Positions 49,542-58,742 of a stretch of DNA of 64,000 bases are shown in pieces. Both the position numbers and the translations under genes were made by a program. The notes below the pieces were generated by a model. That model worked only from the letters and a program-made list of their open reading frames with translations. It was not told where the DNA came from and searched no databases. Positions within the stretch are counted from its first letter, which is position 1; each line of letters starts with the position of its first letter. The DNA is from CAYGDP01 sp964348665 (GTDB lineage: Bacteria > Verrucomicrobiota > Verrucomicrobiia > Palsa-1439 > CAYGDP01). The DNA lies in the NCBI GenBank assembly GCA_964348665.1, contig CAYGDP010000006.1, forward strand, positions 140,882 to 204,881, read 5' to 3'.

Positions 49542-51137
49542 TTATTTCTTCTTCGTTTCTTCGTCCTTCGCCATTGAGGCTTTCAACGCGGGTACCTGTT
49601 CGATGAGACGATTCAACTGGACACCCGTGAGCGATTCCATGACGGCGGGCAGTTGCGACATGATCGTGGTGATATCGGCCGTGATCTTGGACGCGCCGGC
49701 GTTATCACCATTGCCATTGCTGATAATCGTGATTTTGTCGGTCTTGGACAACGGCTCGGATATTTTACCCGCCACGTCGGGCAAAATGTTGATCATCATT
49801 TGGATGACGGCGGCTTCATTGTATTGCTTGAAGCTCTCGGCTTTCTTGGCCATCGCATCGGCCTCTGCAAAGCCCTGCGCCTTGATGACATCGGCCTGCG
49901 CGATACCCTTAGCCTTGGCGGCCTCAGCTTCGGCAACACCTGTAGCTTTGATGGCGGAAGCCGCGCCCGCCGCTTCCGTTTCTCGCTTGAACCGTTCCGC
50001 GGCGGCATACTGTTCCACGTTGTACCGAGCAGCGTCGGCAGGCTTGCGCACGGTGGCTTCCAATTCGCGCTCTTTGCGGAGGGCTTCCTGTTGTTGTAAT
50101 TCAATTTGTTTCTGTTTCTCGATGATGTCAATCTGCACTTGCTCGGCCTTGACCGCCTGGCTGGATTTGGCGCGTTGCAGATCGTACGCCAATTCGGCCT
50201 CGGCCTTCTTTTGGTTGATGTCCTTTTGGTATTCCTGCACGCTCACCTGGTTGTTGCGCGTTGCCTCGGCGATCTTCGTGTTGGCAGCAATCTGGGCGAC
50301 CTGACCTGCGCGGGTTGCTTCGGCTTGGGCAACCAATGAATCGCGGGAAGCTTCGGCCTGACCGATGGTGGCGTCGCGGTTCGACTGTGCCTGGCCAATG
50401 GTGGCATCCCGGTTTGCCTGCGCGCTCTTGATCGCCGAATCGCGGTCGGCCTCGGCTTGCGCGATGATGGCAGTGCGTTTGACCTCGGCAGTACGCGGTT
50501 TGCCGAGCGCGTCAAGGTACCCGTGATTATCTTTGATATCGCGGATGGTGAAGCTAACGATTGTCAAACCCATGTTCGCCAGATCATTGGCGGCAACACC
50601 CTGAACGCGTTGGGCGAACGCTTCGCGGTCTTGATAAATTTCCTCAACGGTCATCGTGCCGAGGATGGCGCGCAAGTGACCTTCGAGCGTTTGCATCGAG
50701 ATGTTCTGGATTTCTGCCGGGCCTTTGCTAAGAAATTGCTCGGCGGCAGTGCGAATGGCGACGTCCTCTCCACGGACTTTGACCTGCGCCACACCGTCCA
50801 CGATAATTGGCACTCCCAACTTGGTATAGACTTCGGGTGTGCGCACATCAATGGTGAGCAACTCGAGCGACAGCACGTCCACTTTTTCAAACACTGGCCA
50901 CACAAATGTGCCGCCGCCCTGTAGCAGGCGGTAACCAACTGATTTTGGCTGGCCATCTGGACCGATAATGCGATATTTCTTGCCCGAGATGATCAACACC
51001 TCGTTCGGGCCGCACTTGGTATAGCGGCTGGCGTAGATCATGACGAAAATGGCCAGCCCACCAAAAATACCCACGATCGCCGCGATGCCTTTTACTCCTA
51101 GCCCTAAAAGTTCAGCTGCAAACAACATGTTTTCCAT
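49542..51137 (-). CDS. Flotillin-like SPFH membrane-microdomain protein
   Basis: The product is 531 residues from the ATG at 51137 (GGAG seven bases upstream). A single N-terminal helix (GIAAIVGIFGGLAIFVMIYA), an SPFH/band-7 domain (about 40-230, with VPIIVDGVAQVKVRGEDVA and RVQGVAANDLANMGLTIVSF), then a long coiled coil rich in EA/QA repeats. Within it, units such as ANRDATIGQAQSNRDATIGQ recur about every 11 residues. It oligomerises on the inner membrane; in other bacteria flotillins organise lipid microdomains with NfeD. The upstream neighbour is NfeD, the classic pairing. Confidence 0.95.
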   Translation of the reverse strand: MENMLFAAELLGLGVKGIAAIVGIFGGLAIFVMIYASRYTKCGPNEVLIISGKKYRIIGPDGQPKSVGYRLLQGGGTFVWPVFEKVDVLSLELLTIDVRTPEVYTKLGVPIIVDGVAQVKVRGEDVAIRTAAEQFLSKGPAEIQNISMQTLEGHLRAILGTMTVEEIYQDREAFAQRVQGVAANDLANMGLTIVSFTIRDIKDNHGYLDALGKPRTAEVKRTAIIAQAEADRDSAIKSAQANRDATIGQAQSNRDATIGQAEASRDSLVAQAEATRAGQVAQIAANTKIAEATRNNQVSVQEYQKDINQKKAEAELAYDLQRAKSSQAVKAEQVQIDIIEKQKQIELQQQEALRKERELEATVRKPADAARYNVEQYAAAERFKRETEAAGAASAIKATGVAEAEAAKAKGIAQADVIKAQGFAEADAMAKKAESFKQYNEAAVIQMMINILPDVAGKISEPLSKTDKITIISNGNGDNAGASKITADITTIMSQLPAVMESLTGVQLNRLIEQVPALKASMAKDEETKKK

Positions 51138-51150
51138 AGCAATCTCCAAT

Positions 51151-51837
51151 CTATTTTGTTGATGACGGGGATGATACGTCCGTCGGTTCCTTTCGTTTTA
51201 CGTAAAAACTTCCGCCGACTACCTTGGTGATCTGAACTTCCGTGCCGGTTGGAATCGGCTGACCTTCCGTGGAACGGGCGGGAGCATTTTGCCGACCGCT
51301 GCCCCCTGTATACACGATTTCTCCTGTGCCGTCAGCAGGAATACTGGTCGTTACGGTTGCCGACTGACCGATGAGAGTGTGTTGTAACACTTCGCTGGAC
51401 GCCTGCATCCCATAAATTACCTTTGCAAAAAGCAAATAGACCAAGTAACCGCCAGTAAAAGCACTTCCGGTGGCCAGAAGCACACTTAGGGCAGGATGGC
51501 TGGCAACAGGTATGCCTCGGAAAATCATCCCGGTACCGCCAAAAACTGTGGCAAATGTCGAAATGGTAACTGGACCAATCGCCGGAAAATCTGGTAATCC
51601 GTGTCCGCCACCGTCCACATGACCGCCAGCCGCATCTCCGTGTCCCGCACCCGCGTCAGCGTGACCGCCTGCATCCCCGCCTATATCTCCACCAATATGG
51701 GGCGAATCGGCATGCGACCCACCAAACACACCCGACATGACGCCGGAAATAATCGCAAATACAAGCCCCACCCAGAAGCAAATCGCAAACGCTCCATCCA
51801 CGCTCAACACCTCAAATGCAAAAATTGGCATTACCAT
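51151..51837 (-). CDS. NfeD-like membrane protein
   Basis: The product is 228 residues. Helices lie at about 15-35 and 85-150, and the C-terminal OB-fold (LIGQSATVTTSIPADGTGEI, then VQITKVVGGSFYV) is the NfeD domain. Between the first and second helices is a Gly/His/Asp-rich loop of about 35 residues (GGDAGGHADAGAGHGDAAGG), which could bind metal. NfeD proteins accompany flotillins; the flotillin gene starts 13 bp further on. Confidence 0.88.
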   Translation of the reverse strand: MVMPIFAFEVLSVDGAFAICFWVGLVFAIISGVMSGVFGGSHADSPHIGGDIGGDAGGHADAGAGHGDAAGGHVDGGGHGLPDFPAIGPVTISTFATVFGGTGMIFRGIPVASHPALSVLLATGSAFTGGYLVYLLFAKVIYGMQASSEVLQHTLIGQSATVTTSIPADGTGEIVYTGGSGRQNAPARSTEGQPIPTGTEVQITKVVGGSFYVKRKEPTDVSSPSSTK

Positions 51838-51887
51838 AATCTTCCCTTGCCGACGATGCTAACAAACTTCCTGCACGTGTCAACGAT

Positions 51888-52490
51888 TTAGACGCAGCGG
51901 ATATCGTGAAACACAAAAGAATTAGCCGTCAGCCCCAGCTTGAGCAGATCGATTTCTGCCAGCTCCTTTACTTTTCCCAGCACGACATCGCGGCTCGCCA
52001 CGACTTCGTCTGCTTTCAGAACGCTCACGACCGTTCGCAAATGTCCTTCGATGATTTGCCGGGCAAGTTTTCCAATTTCATCGGGAGCCCTACTCAATAA
52101 ATTATCTGCCGCCGTGCGAATCGAAACTTCATCGCCGCGCACTTTCACCTGTGCTACCGCGTCCACCACCACCGTTGCCCGCTGCGAATCGGAGATTTGC
52201 AACCCGCGCATCTCGACAGATATGGTTTCGAGCGAGAGCACGTCCGCTTTCTCGAAGACCGGCCAGACAAATGTGCCGCCGCCCGATACCAACCGATAAC
52301 CGACGATCCGGGGCTGGCCATCCGGGCCAATGATGCGATATTGCCTGCCTGAAATGATGAGCACTTGGTTGGGGCCGACCTTCACAAATCGGCTGGCAAA
52401 GATCGTCAGGAAGATGACAATGACCATTCCCATGCCGATGACTACGAATATCGCTCTTCCCCCGATCATTTGTGCGAATTGCTGACTCAC
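51888..52490 (-). CDS. SPFH-domain protein truncated before the coiled coil
   Basis: The product is 200 residues from the GTG at 52490, after AAGGAGGAAAACG. Helix and SPFH domain match the flotillin at 49542-51137 closely (IISGRQYRIIGPDGQPRIVG, GGGTFVWPVFEKADVLSLE). It stops at FVFHDIRCV, where the long protein continues IRDIKDNHGYLDALG. So it is a paralogue with the SPFH domain only. No coiled-coil remnant follows in any frame that I can see. It might modulate the full-length flotillin, or be the 5' part of a broken gene. Confidence 0.85.
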   Translation of the reverse strand: MSQQFAQMIGGRAIFVVIGMGMVIVIFLTIFASRFVKVGPNQVLIISGRQYRIIGPDGQPRIVGYRLVSGGGTFVWPVFEKADVLSLETISVEMRGLQISDSQRATVVVDAVAQVKVRGDEVSIRTAADNLLSRAPDEIGKLARQIIEGHLRTVVSVLKADEVVASRDVVLGKVKELAEIDLLKLGLTANSFVFHDIRCV

Positions 52491-52516
52491 GCTTCGTTTT
52501 CCTCCTTCATCCTTGG

Positions 52517-52546
52517 AGTATCTGCCTGGCGGGATAAAACTGTCAA
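52517..52546 (-). promoter_or_regulatory. Sigma-70 promoter for the flotillin operon
   Basis: On the minus strand a perfect -35 TTGACA (52546-52541), an 18-nt spacer and -10 GATACT (52522-52517), about 27 nt before the GTG of the SPFH gene. It drives SPFH, NfeD and flotillin. Confidence 0.6.
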
Positions 52547-52579
52547 CACGATTTGCAGCACGGCTCGGTTTCCGCTACT

Positions 52580-53143
52580 ATGGCTGCCGTGAAACGAATT
52601 TTTCTTGGGTTAGCGATCTGGAACTCCATTTTCCTGCTGGCGGTATGCGGTCTAGGCTGGTGGGCGAGTTATGATCCAGCCAGCCGACACTTTTGGCACA
52701 TGTGGCCGGGTGTGGTTGTTTGCCTGTTCACCTGCCTGACCCAGTGTATTGTCATTATTCATTTCAGCGGCAGCGGCAAAGGTGTCAAAGAGGCGGTCGA
52801 AGGTAATGCCATCGCGGACGACCCGGAAACTGGCTACGCCCGGCGCGTCCGCCGGTTCCGAGGCAAAATGTCCGCGTGGGCGTATCCCGCCGTTCTATTG
52901 ATCGTGACCGCCACGTTGCTCGGAGGCGCGTATGACGGTGCGCGACTTTTTCACGACCCCGCCTCGAAACAACAAACACTCCACTATTTTCACTTGGGTG
53001 TCAGTCTTTTCGCGGTCGCATTCAATCTGTACAGTTTCGTGGCTGAATACCGCCTCATCTGCGAAAATACTGCGATGATCGCGGAGTTGAACCGCCTTAT
53101 CGAGCAGCGGGCGGGTTCTGCGGCGGGGTCGCGTGCGGTGTAG
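52580..53143 (+). CDS. Uncharacterised four-helix membrane protein
   Basis: The product is 187 residues from the ATG at 52580. Helices at about 5-28, 40-62, 98-120 and 133-155 (FLGLAIWNSIFLLAVCGLGW; FPAVLLI-like AYPAVLLIVTATLLGGAY). I recognise no family. The last 47 bp overlap the 3' end of the convergent antiporter gene, an unusual arrangement that makes the exact C-terminus of one or other gene open to doubt. Confidence 0.7.
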   Translation: MAAVKRIFLGLAIWNSIFLLAVCGLGWWASYDPASRHFWHMWPGVVVCLFTCLTQCIVIIHFSGSGKGVKEAVEGNAIADDPETGYARRVRRFRGKMSAWAYPAVLLIVTATLLGGAYDGARLFHDPASKQQTLHYFHLGVSLFAVAFNLYSFVAEYRLICENTAMIAELNRLIEQRAGSAAGSRAV

Positions 53144-55184
53144 TTTTATTCGTAAGCAATTTGGTTGCGCGCGCCAACTGGTCGGTTTCCCCAAGGATCA
53201 CCAGCACATCGCCAGCCAAGAGCACGGTATCGGGGGATGGATTCGTTGTTTGCTGGGAGCCTTGCCGGATGACAATGATCGTGGCGCCGGTTTGCTTGCG
53301 CACGGCGAGTTCGTGGATGGAGCGGCCTGCCGCGTACGCGTCCGCGGGAAGGATGACTTCTTGAGATTCAGCCAGCCACGGATATCGGTTTCGAACTAGC
53401 TCGATCACCGGGTCATGGGCATCGGCGGACTGGGATGATTCATTCGTCGCAAATGCATTTTGAATTGTGGCCTGAATGCGGGAATGGACGCGCACCATGG
53501 AGTTCCAGAGCAGTGTGGCTGTGATTGCCATTGGCAAGAGTAACACAAGCAGCACGGGCGAGGGCGGCAACAGGGAGGCGCTGGCAATCAGCAACCAGCC
53601 ACAAATCAGAGCAATCCCCGCAAATGTAAATGTCGCGCGAAGCGTCTGGCGAACCTGGATGGCTAATGGATTCGGCTTGTGAGACGGCAGCGCCGCCTCG
53701 CTCAAGATCATCGTAACCGCCTGCCATTTGCGGACCATGGCAATTAGAAACGGAAGAATCAACAGGGCTGTTGCAGTCAAGAGTAACGCCTTGGCATCGC
53801 CTTCGAATAACACTGGTTTGGGGGCGATCCGGTTCAGTTGGTCGGACGAAAACGTCGCCGCCAGCAACAATACGTTGATGACAATTCCATTGGCGAGGAT
53901 TTGCAGCAGGGAACGCCGGATTTGTTTCCAAACGAGCGCTCGGCGTTCTTCTCCGCGAAGGTTTTTGATCCATTGGCCATAGAGAGAAAGAAATGTCACC
54001 AAAGGTTTCGGCGCCACCCGTTCCAAGGAATCCGCAATGCGCTCCGACGATCGCAACAGATACGGAGTCATGAACGTCGTGATTGCCGCCGTAGCCGCGA
54101 TCGCGGGATACAGAAAATCGCTGGTCAGATGTCGTTGCCATGCGAAATACGCGATGATCAGCGAGAACTCGCCGATGGGTACTAGGCCAAAGCTGACTCT
54201 AGCGGAAGTCCGCTCGTCGTGACCCGCCAGGAACGCGCCAATGAAGGATGCGGCGATTTTGCCGCCGACCGCCACGACGGTTGCGACGAGGACCGCATCT
54301 TTGTGCTCCACCAAAAGCCGCGGCTGAATCAACATCCCCACCGACACGAAAAACAACGCAGCAAACACATCGCGCAACGGAGCGACTTTCTGTTCGATCC
54401 GTTCCACTTCGCCGGACTCGGCGACCAAAGCGCCCATCAGAAACGCGCCCAATGCCGTGGACATCCCCATCTTCTCCGCCAACAACGCCATACCCAGCCC
54501 CAAGCCAAGCAAAGTAATGACCAGGATTTCTTCTGAGCCGATCCGAACGATATATCGCACCAAGCGCGGCACCGAGAGCAGTCCCAAGATCAAAGTCAGC
54601 GCGGCGAACAATCCAATCCGCATCCCCGATTGCAGCAGTTCATTCCAGGCGACTTCCCCCACCTCTCGCATCCCCGACATTCCTGCCAGCATCAGGATCG
54701 CCACAACGTCCTGCACGATCAATACCGCCAGGATAAACTCGGCAAATGGTTCCCGCATTTTTCCCATCTCCCGCAATATCTTTACGACGATGATGGTGGA
54801 GCTAAGCGACAAGGCGACTCCCAGAAAAAAACTGTCGCCCGCTCCCCAATTCATCCATCGTCCGATTTGATATCCGAACCAAATCATCCCCATTACTTCC
54901 ACGGTTGTTGCAACCGTGGCCACCACCCCCAATCGTTTCAGTTTGCGGAGATTGAATTCCAGCCCCACAGTAAACATCAGGAATATGACACCCAGTTCGG
55001 CGAGAGTGTGAATGGATTGCTCGTCTTTCACAAACGGAAACGGAGGCGTGTGTGGCCCGATAATCAACCCCGCCAGGATATACCCCAGAATGACAGGCTG
55101 CCGGAGCCGATGAAACACGATGGTTACAACGGCGGCAACCGTCATAACGATCGCCAAATCCCACAATAATGTCAGAGGTTGCAT
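53097..55184 (-). CDS. CPA2-type monovalent cation/H+ antiporter with TrkA-C-like domain
   Basis: The product is 695 residues. Twelve or so helices form a Na+/H+ exchanger domain: RQPVILGYILAGLIIGPHTP, ELGVIFLMFTVGLEFNLRKL, SSTIIVVKILREMGKM, VLIVQDVVAILML and GAFLMGALVAESGEVERIEQ. A second membrane part follows (about 440-580), and the last 100 residues form a TrkA-C/RCK-C-like domain (RSIHELAVRKQTGATIIVIR, TVLLAGDVLVILGETDQLAR). It exchanges K+ or Na+ for protons at the inner membrane, as KefB/YbaL-type proteins do. Confidence 0.93.
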   Translation of the reverse strand: MQPLTLLWDLAIVMTVAAVVTIVFHRLRQPVILGYILAGLIIGPHTPPFPFVKDEQSIHTLAELGVIFLMFTVGLEFNLRKLKRLGVVATVATTVEVMGMIWFGYQIGRWMNWGAGDSFFLGVALSLSSTIIVVKILREMGKMREPFAEFILAVLIVQDVVAILMLAGMSGMREVGEVAWNELLQSGMRIGLFAALTLILGLLSVPRLVRYIVRIGSEEILVITLLGLGLGMALLAEKMGMSTALGAFLMGALVAESGEVERIEQKVAPLRDVFAALFFVSVGMLIQPRLLVEHKDAVLVATVVAVGGKIAASFIGAFLAGHDERTSARVSFGLVPIGEFSLIIAYFAWQRHLTSDFLYPAIAATAAITTFMTPYLLRSSERIADSLERVAPKPLVTFLSLYGQWIKNLRGEERRALVWKQIRRSLLQILANGIVINVLLLAATFSSDQLNRIAPKPVLFEGDAKALLLTATALLILPFLIAMVRKWQAVTMILSEAALPSHKPNPLAIQVRQTLRATFTFAGIALICGWLLIASASLLPPSPVLLVLLLPMAITATLLWNSMVRVHSRIQATIQNAFATNESSQSADAHDPVIELVRNRYPWLAESQEVILPADAYAAGRSIHELAVRKQTGATIIVIRQGSQQTTNPSPDTVLLAGDVLVILGETDQLARATKLLTNKTTPHATPPQNPPAAR

Positions 55185-55188
55185 CGAG

Positions 55189-56022
55189 TTATCTCTTCAC
55201 AAATTTTACAGGAGGGATACTCGGAAACAAACCTGCAGATCGACCACGGCGCAGAAATTCACGGATTCCAAGCCGTCCTCGCGAGCCGAGATCGACCGTG
55301 AAATCATTTACGTACATCCCGATAAACTTGTTGGCCTTGGCGCGATCGAGTCCCCGCCCGAATTTTCGAGCGTGCGCGACCGCTTCCCTTCGATGCTCCA
55401 GCCCGTAGCGAATGCTCTCGCGCAAGATTTTGTTGATTTGTCGGCAGAGCGGCGCACCGAGACTGCGGCGGATGCCGTTGACGCCTAGCGGCAGGGGCAG
55501 ACCCGTCTCGCGTTTCCACCAGCGGCCGAGATCCATCACGCAGCGAAATCCTTCATGGGCGTAGGTTAGCTGCCCCTCGTGGATGATCAGTCCTGCGTCT
55601 GCTTCACCACGCTTGACCGCGTCAAAGATTTTGTCGAACGGGACGACACAAAATTGAAACTCACCGAGATAAAGGCGCAACGCCAGAAATGCGCTGGTCA
55701 ATTCGCCGGGGATGGCAATCCGGCGGACCGCGAGTTGTGACTTGGTCATCGGACGGGTTGCCACAACGATCGGGCCGTATCCATCGCCAATGCTGGCGCC
55801 GCAGGACATTACATTATAGAGGCTGGCAACGCTTGGATACGCGGCGACCGAGAGCGCGGTTACGTCGAGTTCTCCGCGGTGCGCCCGTTCGTTGAGTGTT
55901 TGGATGTCGCAAAGCTCGTGAACAAATCGCAGTCCACCCGTGTCTATCTTGTTGCGCGCAAGCGCGTAAAACATGAAGGCGTCGTCCGCGTCGGGCGAAT
56001 GTCCAAGAGTGATGGTTCGCAT
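55189..56022 (-). CDS. mqnD: 1,4-dihydroxy-6-naphthoate synthase MqnD
   Basis: MqnD cleaves cyclic de-hypoxanthine futalosine in the futalosine route to menaquinone. The product is 277 residues from the ATG at 56022 (MRTITLGHSPDADDAFMFYA). Conserved parts are GHSPDADDAFM, DIQTLNERAHRGELDVTALS, GASIGDGYGPIV and GLIIHEGQLTYAHEGF. So the host probably makes menaquinone by this route. It lies 4 bp upstream of the antiporter start on the same strand. Confidence 0.95.
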   Translation of the reverse strand: MRTITLGHSPDADDAFMFYALARNKIDTGGLRFVHELCDIQTLNERAHRGELDVTALSVAAYPSVASLYNVMSCGASIGDGYGPIVVATRPMTKSQLAVRRIAIPGELTSAFLALRLYLGEFQFCVVPFDKIFDAVKRGEADAGLIIHEGQLTYAHEGFRCVMDLGRWWKRETGLPLPLGVNGIRRSLGAPLCRQINKILRESIRYGLEHRREAVAHARKFGRGLDRAKANKFIGMYVNDFTVDLGSRGRLGIREFLRRGRSAGLFPSIPPVKFVKR

Positions 56023-56070
56023 AATACGCTTTACGCGTAGCGCGGCTCGTGGCAAATTGCCAGCCCAATT

Positions 56071-57252
56071 GTGAAATTGCACACATCCATCGGTTTGTTA
56101 TTGCTGTTGACGTTGAAAATCAGCGCCCAAGAATCGCCACTGGCGATCTCGAATTGGGAACTAAGCCGCGCGCGCAAAACCAGCGAAGGATTCTCGGTGA
56201 TGGAAGCGGCCTTCAAGTTGCAAAATGCCGGGGCGAAACCGCTCGAAGACGTGCAGATGGTCATCACCTACAAATCCAGCGTCGGCGAAGTCATCAAGGA
56301 ATCCAAACCCATCGTCATCCCCAAACTCGGCCCTGGTCAAACCTTGCCGGTCAAGCTTATCTCGCCCGCGACCGCGACGTTCGATTACTACGACATGGTC
56401 GCCAACTTCCGTATCGGCGAAAAACCCAGCCGCGTCGTTTGGCAAGGACGGCTCAATGATCCCAAACCAGAAGTGCGGATTGACAAATTGATCGCCGACA
56501 AGGCCGATGTGCGGATTCTCGGACATCGGATCGCCCCTCCCGAAAAAGATAAACCGGCCTACAGCAAGGCGCGGCTCAAAAATTTCGGCGCTCTGCCCGC
56601 TTCCGATGTTGTCATCACCGCCACCTTTTATGCCGGAGAAGACGCCAACTCCAAACAAATCGCCCAATGGAGCGGCGGGGTGGGCGATGGACGCCTGGGG
56701 CCGGGCGAGGAAAAGGCGTTTCAGTTTGTTGCCAGCACCGCGCCGCCAAATTATGGCCGGGTATCGTTGAAAGTGGATTTTCAGATCGAGCAAAAAATGG
56801 AAGTGGCAGAAGAATCCCCATCGCCACCGCCCGCCCCTGAAAAGGTCGCGGTCGTCGATAAACCGGAACCGTCCCCGGAACCTACGACAACGCCGGATCC
56901 GACTAAACCACCGCCACCCCTGCCGCCGATTGATTCGGGAAAGTTTACGCGCGAACAAACTGTCGAGACGGCAAGATGGGAATTCCAGCGGGATACGGCA
57001 ACACCAGCAGACGTCATCGTCCGAGGAAAGGTCCGAAATGGATTGCGCGACGCCATTCGCGATGTGCGAATCGTGCTGACGCTCACCAAGAGGATTTCGG
57101 ACACCGAAACCACGACGGCGCACCGGGAAGAAATCACGCTGCCGGATGCGATGGTTCCCGGGGAGCTTCGTCCGTTCGAGTCACGGCTCAAGAACATGAC
57201 CGCCGAATTCACCGGATTTTCTGCTTCCGTGGATTATCAGCGCGTCAAATAG
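56071..57252 (+). CDS. Exported protein with two beta-sandwich-like regions
   Basis: The product is 393 residues from the GTG at 56071. Signal peptide KLHTSIGLLLLLTLKISAQE. Two beta-rich regions (about 25-250 and 300-393) of the FxLYD or CARDB type, with patterns such as KLQNAGAKPLEDVQMVITYK and RLKNFGALPASDVVITATFY, are linked by a Pro-rich stretch (PSPPPAPEKVAVVDKPEP). A role in envelope adhesion or scaffolding fits this architecture, but no family function is known to me. Confidence 0.78.
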   Translation: MKLHTSIGLLLLLTLKISAQESPLAISNWELSRARKTSEGFSVMEAAFKLQNAGAKPLEDVQMVITYKSSVGEVIKESKPIVIPKLGPGQTLPVKLISPATATFDYYDMVANFRIGEKPSRVVWQGRLNDPKPEVRIDKLIADKADVRILGHRIAPPEKDKPAYSKARLKNFGALPASDVVITATFYAGEDANSKQIAQWSGGVGDGRLGPGEEKAFQFVASTAPPNYGRVSLKVDFQIEQKMEVAEESPSPPPAPEKVAVVDKPEPSPEPTTTPDPTKPPPPLPPIDSGKFTREQTVETARWEFQRDTATPADVIVRGKVRNGLRDAIRDVRIVLTLTKRISDTETTTAHREEITLPDAMVPGELRPFESRLKNMTAEFTGFSASVDYQRVK

Positions 57253-57329
57253 CGCCGGGAAAATTTGTAAAAAATCGCTTGAAAATGCTTGCGTGCCGCG
57301 CGCGCAATCGTTAAACAGGGGTGGCGGGT

Positions 57330-58523
57330 ATGGAAAATAATTCACTCAAAAAATTCCCGCGGCTTCTCCCGAAGCCGGTGCGCGGGGAAATGCGGGCGGA
57401 TGAGTTGGTGGACACCACGTTTCTGGCCTACAACTCGTCGCGACTTCGTGAGAGCTGCCAGCTTTTTGCCAACAAAATGCTCGCGGGAGACGGACTGGTT
57501 GGCGTGAGCCTGACCGGGGCGCTGACTCCCGCCGGACTTGGTACAGCGTGCATCGTGCCTCTCATGCAAGCGGGATTCGTGGACTGGATCGTCTCGACAG
57601 GCGCGAATGTTTACCACGATCTCCATTATGGGCTGGGGATGGCGTTGCACCGCGGGTCGCCGTTTCTGGACGACGTGGAATTGCGCCGCAAAAAGATCAT
57701 TCGCATCTACGATATCCTTTTCGATTATCAGGTGTTGCTCGATACCGACGAATTCATCTGTCGCGTCATCGCCGAGCCGGAATTTCAATGCACGATGGGG
57801 ACAGACGAATTGCACTACCGGCTCGGGCGGTATGTGCTGGAGCGGGAAAAAGCGCTGGGGCTTCCTGCCACATCGCTGATTGCTGCCGCGCACGAGTGTG
57901 GCGTCCCCATTTTTACCAGCTCGCCCGGGGATAGTTCGCTCGGAATGAATGTGGCGGCCATGTCACTGCGTCACAACAAATTGCAGTTCGATGTGAACCG
58001 AGACGTGAATCAGACGGCGGCGATTGTCTATGCGGCGAAAATGGCAAAGAACACCTCCAGCGTGTTGATCTTCGGGGGCGGTTCTCCCAAAAATTTCATC
58101 CTCCAAACCGAGCCGCAAATCCAAGAGGTTCTCGGCCTTGCAGAGCGCGGCCACGATTATTTCCTGCAAATCACCGACGCGCGCCCGGATACCGGTGGAT
58201 TGAGCGGTGCCACGCCCGCCGAAGCCGTCAGTTGGGGGAAGGTGGACCCGGATAAACTGCCCGACAGCGTGGTCTGTTACCTCGACTCGACGGTGGCGAT
58301 GCCGTTGCTGACGCAATACGCCATGGCGCGAGTAAAGCCGCGGAAGATCAAGCGATTGTACGACAATCGCGACAAGCTGTTGGATGCGTTGCGGAAGGAA
58401 TATCTCAAAGGCAGCATGCACTCGCATCTCATCAAGGCCTATGGCGTCCATGATCAGCCGGCCGCGCGCCACAACGGCAAACGCGGTGGCCGCACCGGTC
58501 GCTCTGTCGCAGCAACATTTTAA
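57330..58523 (+). CDS. Deoxyhypusine synthase-family protein
   Basis: The product is 397 residues from the ATG at 57330 (a GTG lies at 57321). It resembles deoxyhypusine synthase throughout: [58 protein letters not shown] and [15 protein letters not shown] with the Lys that forms the enzyme-imine in DHS. Bacteria lack hypusinated eIF5A, so the bacterial family makes polyamines such as homospermidine or an unknown conjugate. The last 25 residues are basic. A strong terminator follows. Confidence 0.88.
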   Translation: MENNSLKKFPRLLPKPVRGEMRADELVDTTFLAYNSSRLRESCQLFANKMLAGDGLVGVSLTGALTPAGLGTACIVPLMQAGFVDWIVSTGANVYHDLHYGLGMALHRGSPFLDDVELRRKKIIRIYDILFDYQVLLDTDEFICRVIAEPEFQCTMGTDELHYRLGRYVLEREKALGLPATSLIAAAHECGVPIFTSSPGDSSLGMNVAAMSLRHNKLQFDVNRDVNQTAAIVYAAKMAKNTSSVLIFGGGSPKNFILQTEPQIQEVLGLAERGHDYFLQITDARPDTGGLSGATPAEAVSWGKVDPDKLPDSVVCYLDSTVAMPLLTQYAMARVKPRKIKRLYDNRDKLLDALRKEYLKGSMHSHLIKAYGVHDQPAARHNGKRGGRTGRSVAATF

Positions 58524-58616
58524 GGTCCCGGCAAAAAAACCGCGAGCCGAACGGTCAATCTGCCAATCGACGTGAATCCAACGATGCGACTCCATTTCCA
58601 AACGAAAACCAAAACC

Positions 58617-58649
58617 TGGCACACTGATAGAAGTGTGCCATCCGTTTTT
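58617..58649 (+). terminator. Rho-independent terminator
   Basis: TGGCACACT (58617-58625), loop GATAGA, AGTGTGCCA (58632-58640): a perfect 9-bp stem, then TCCG and TTTTT. An A-rich run upstream would also allow use on the minus strand. It ends the deoxyhypusine-synthase-like transcript. Confidence 0.8.
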
Positions 58650-58742
58650 CAGAGATTCCTTTAATCGATCATGCAAGAGCGCTTGTGTGGGGACTGTTGT
58701 GGAGGATTGACCTTCTCCCAGGTTTTGGGCAAGAATCGGGTC

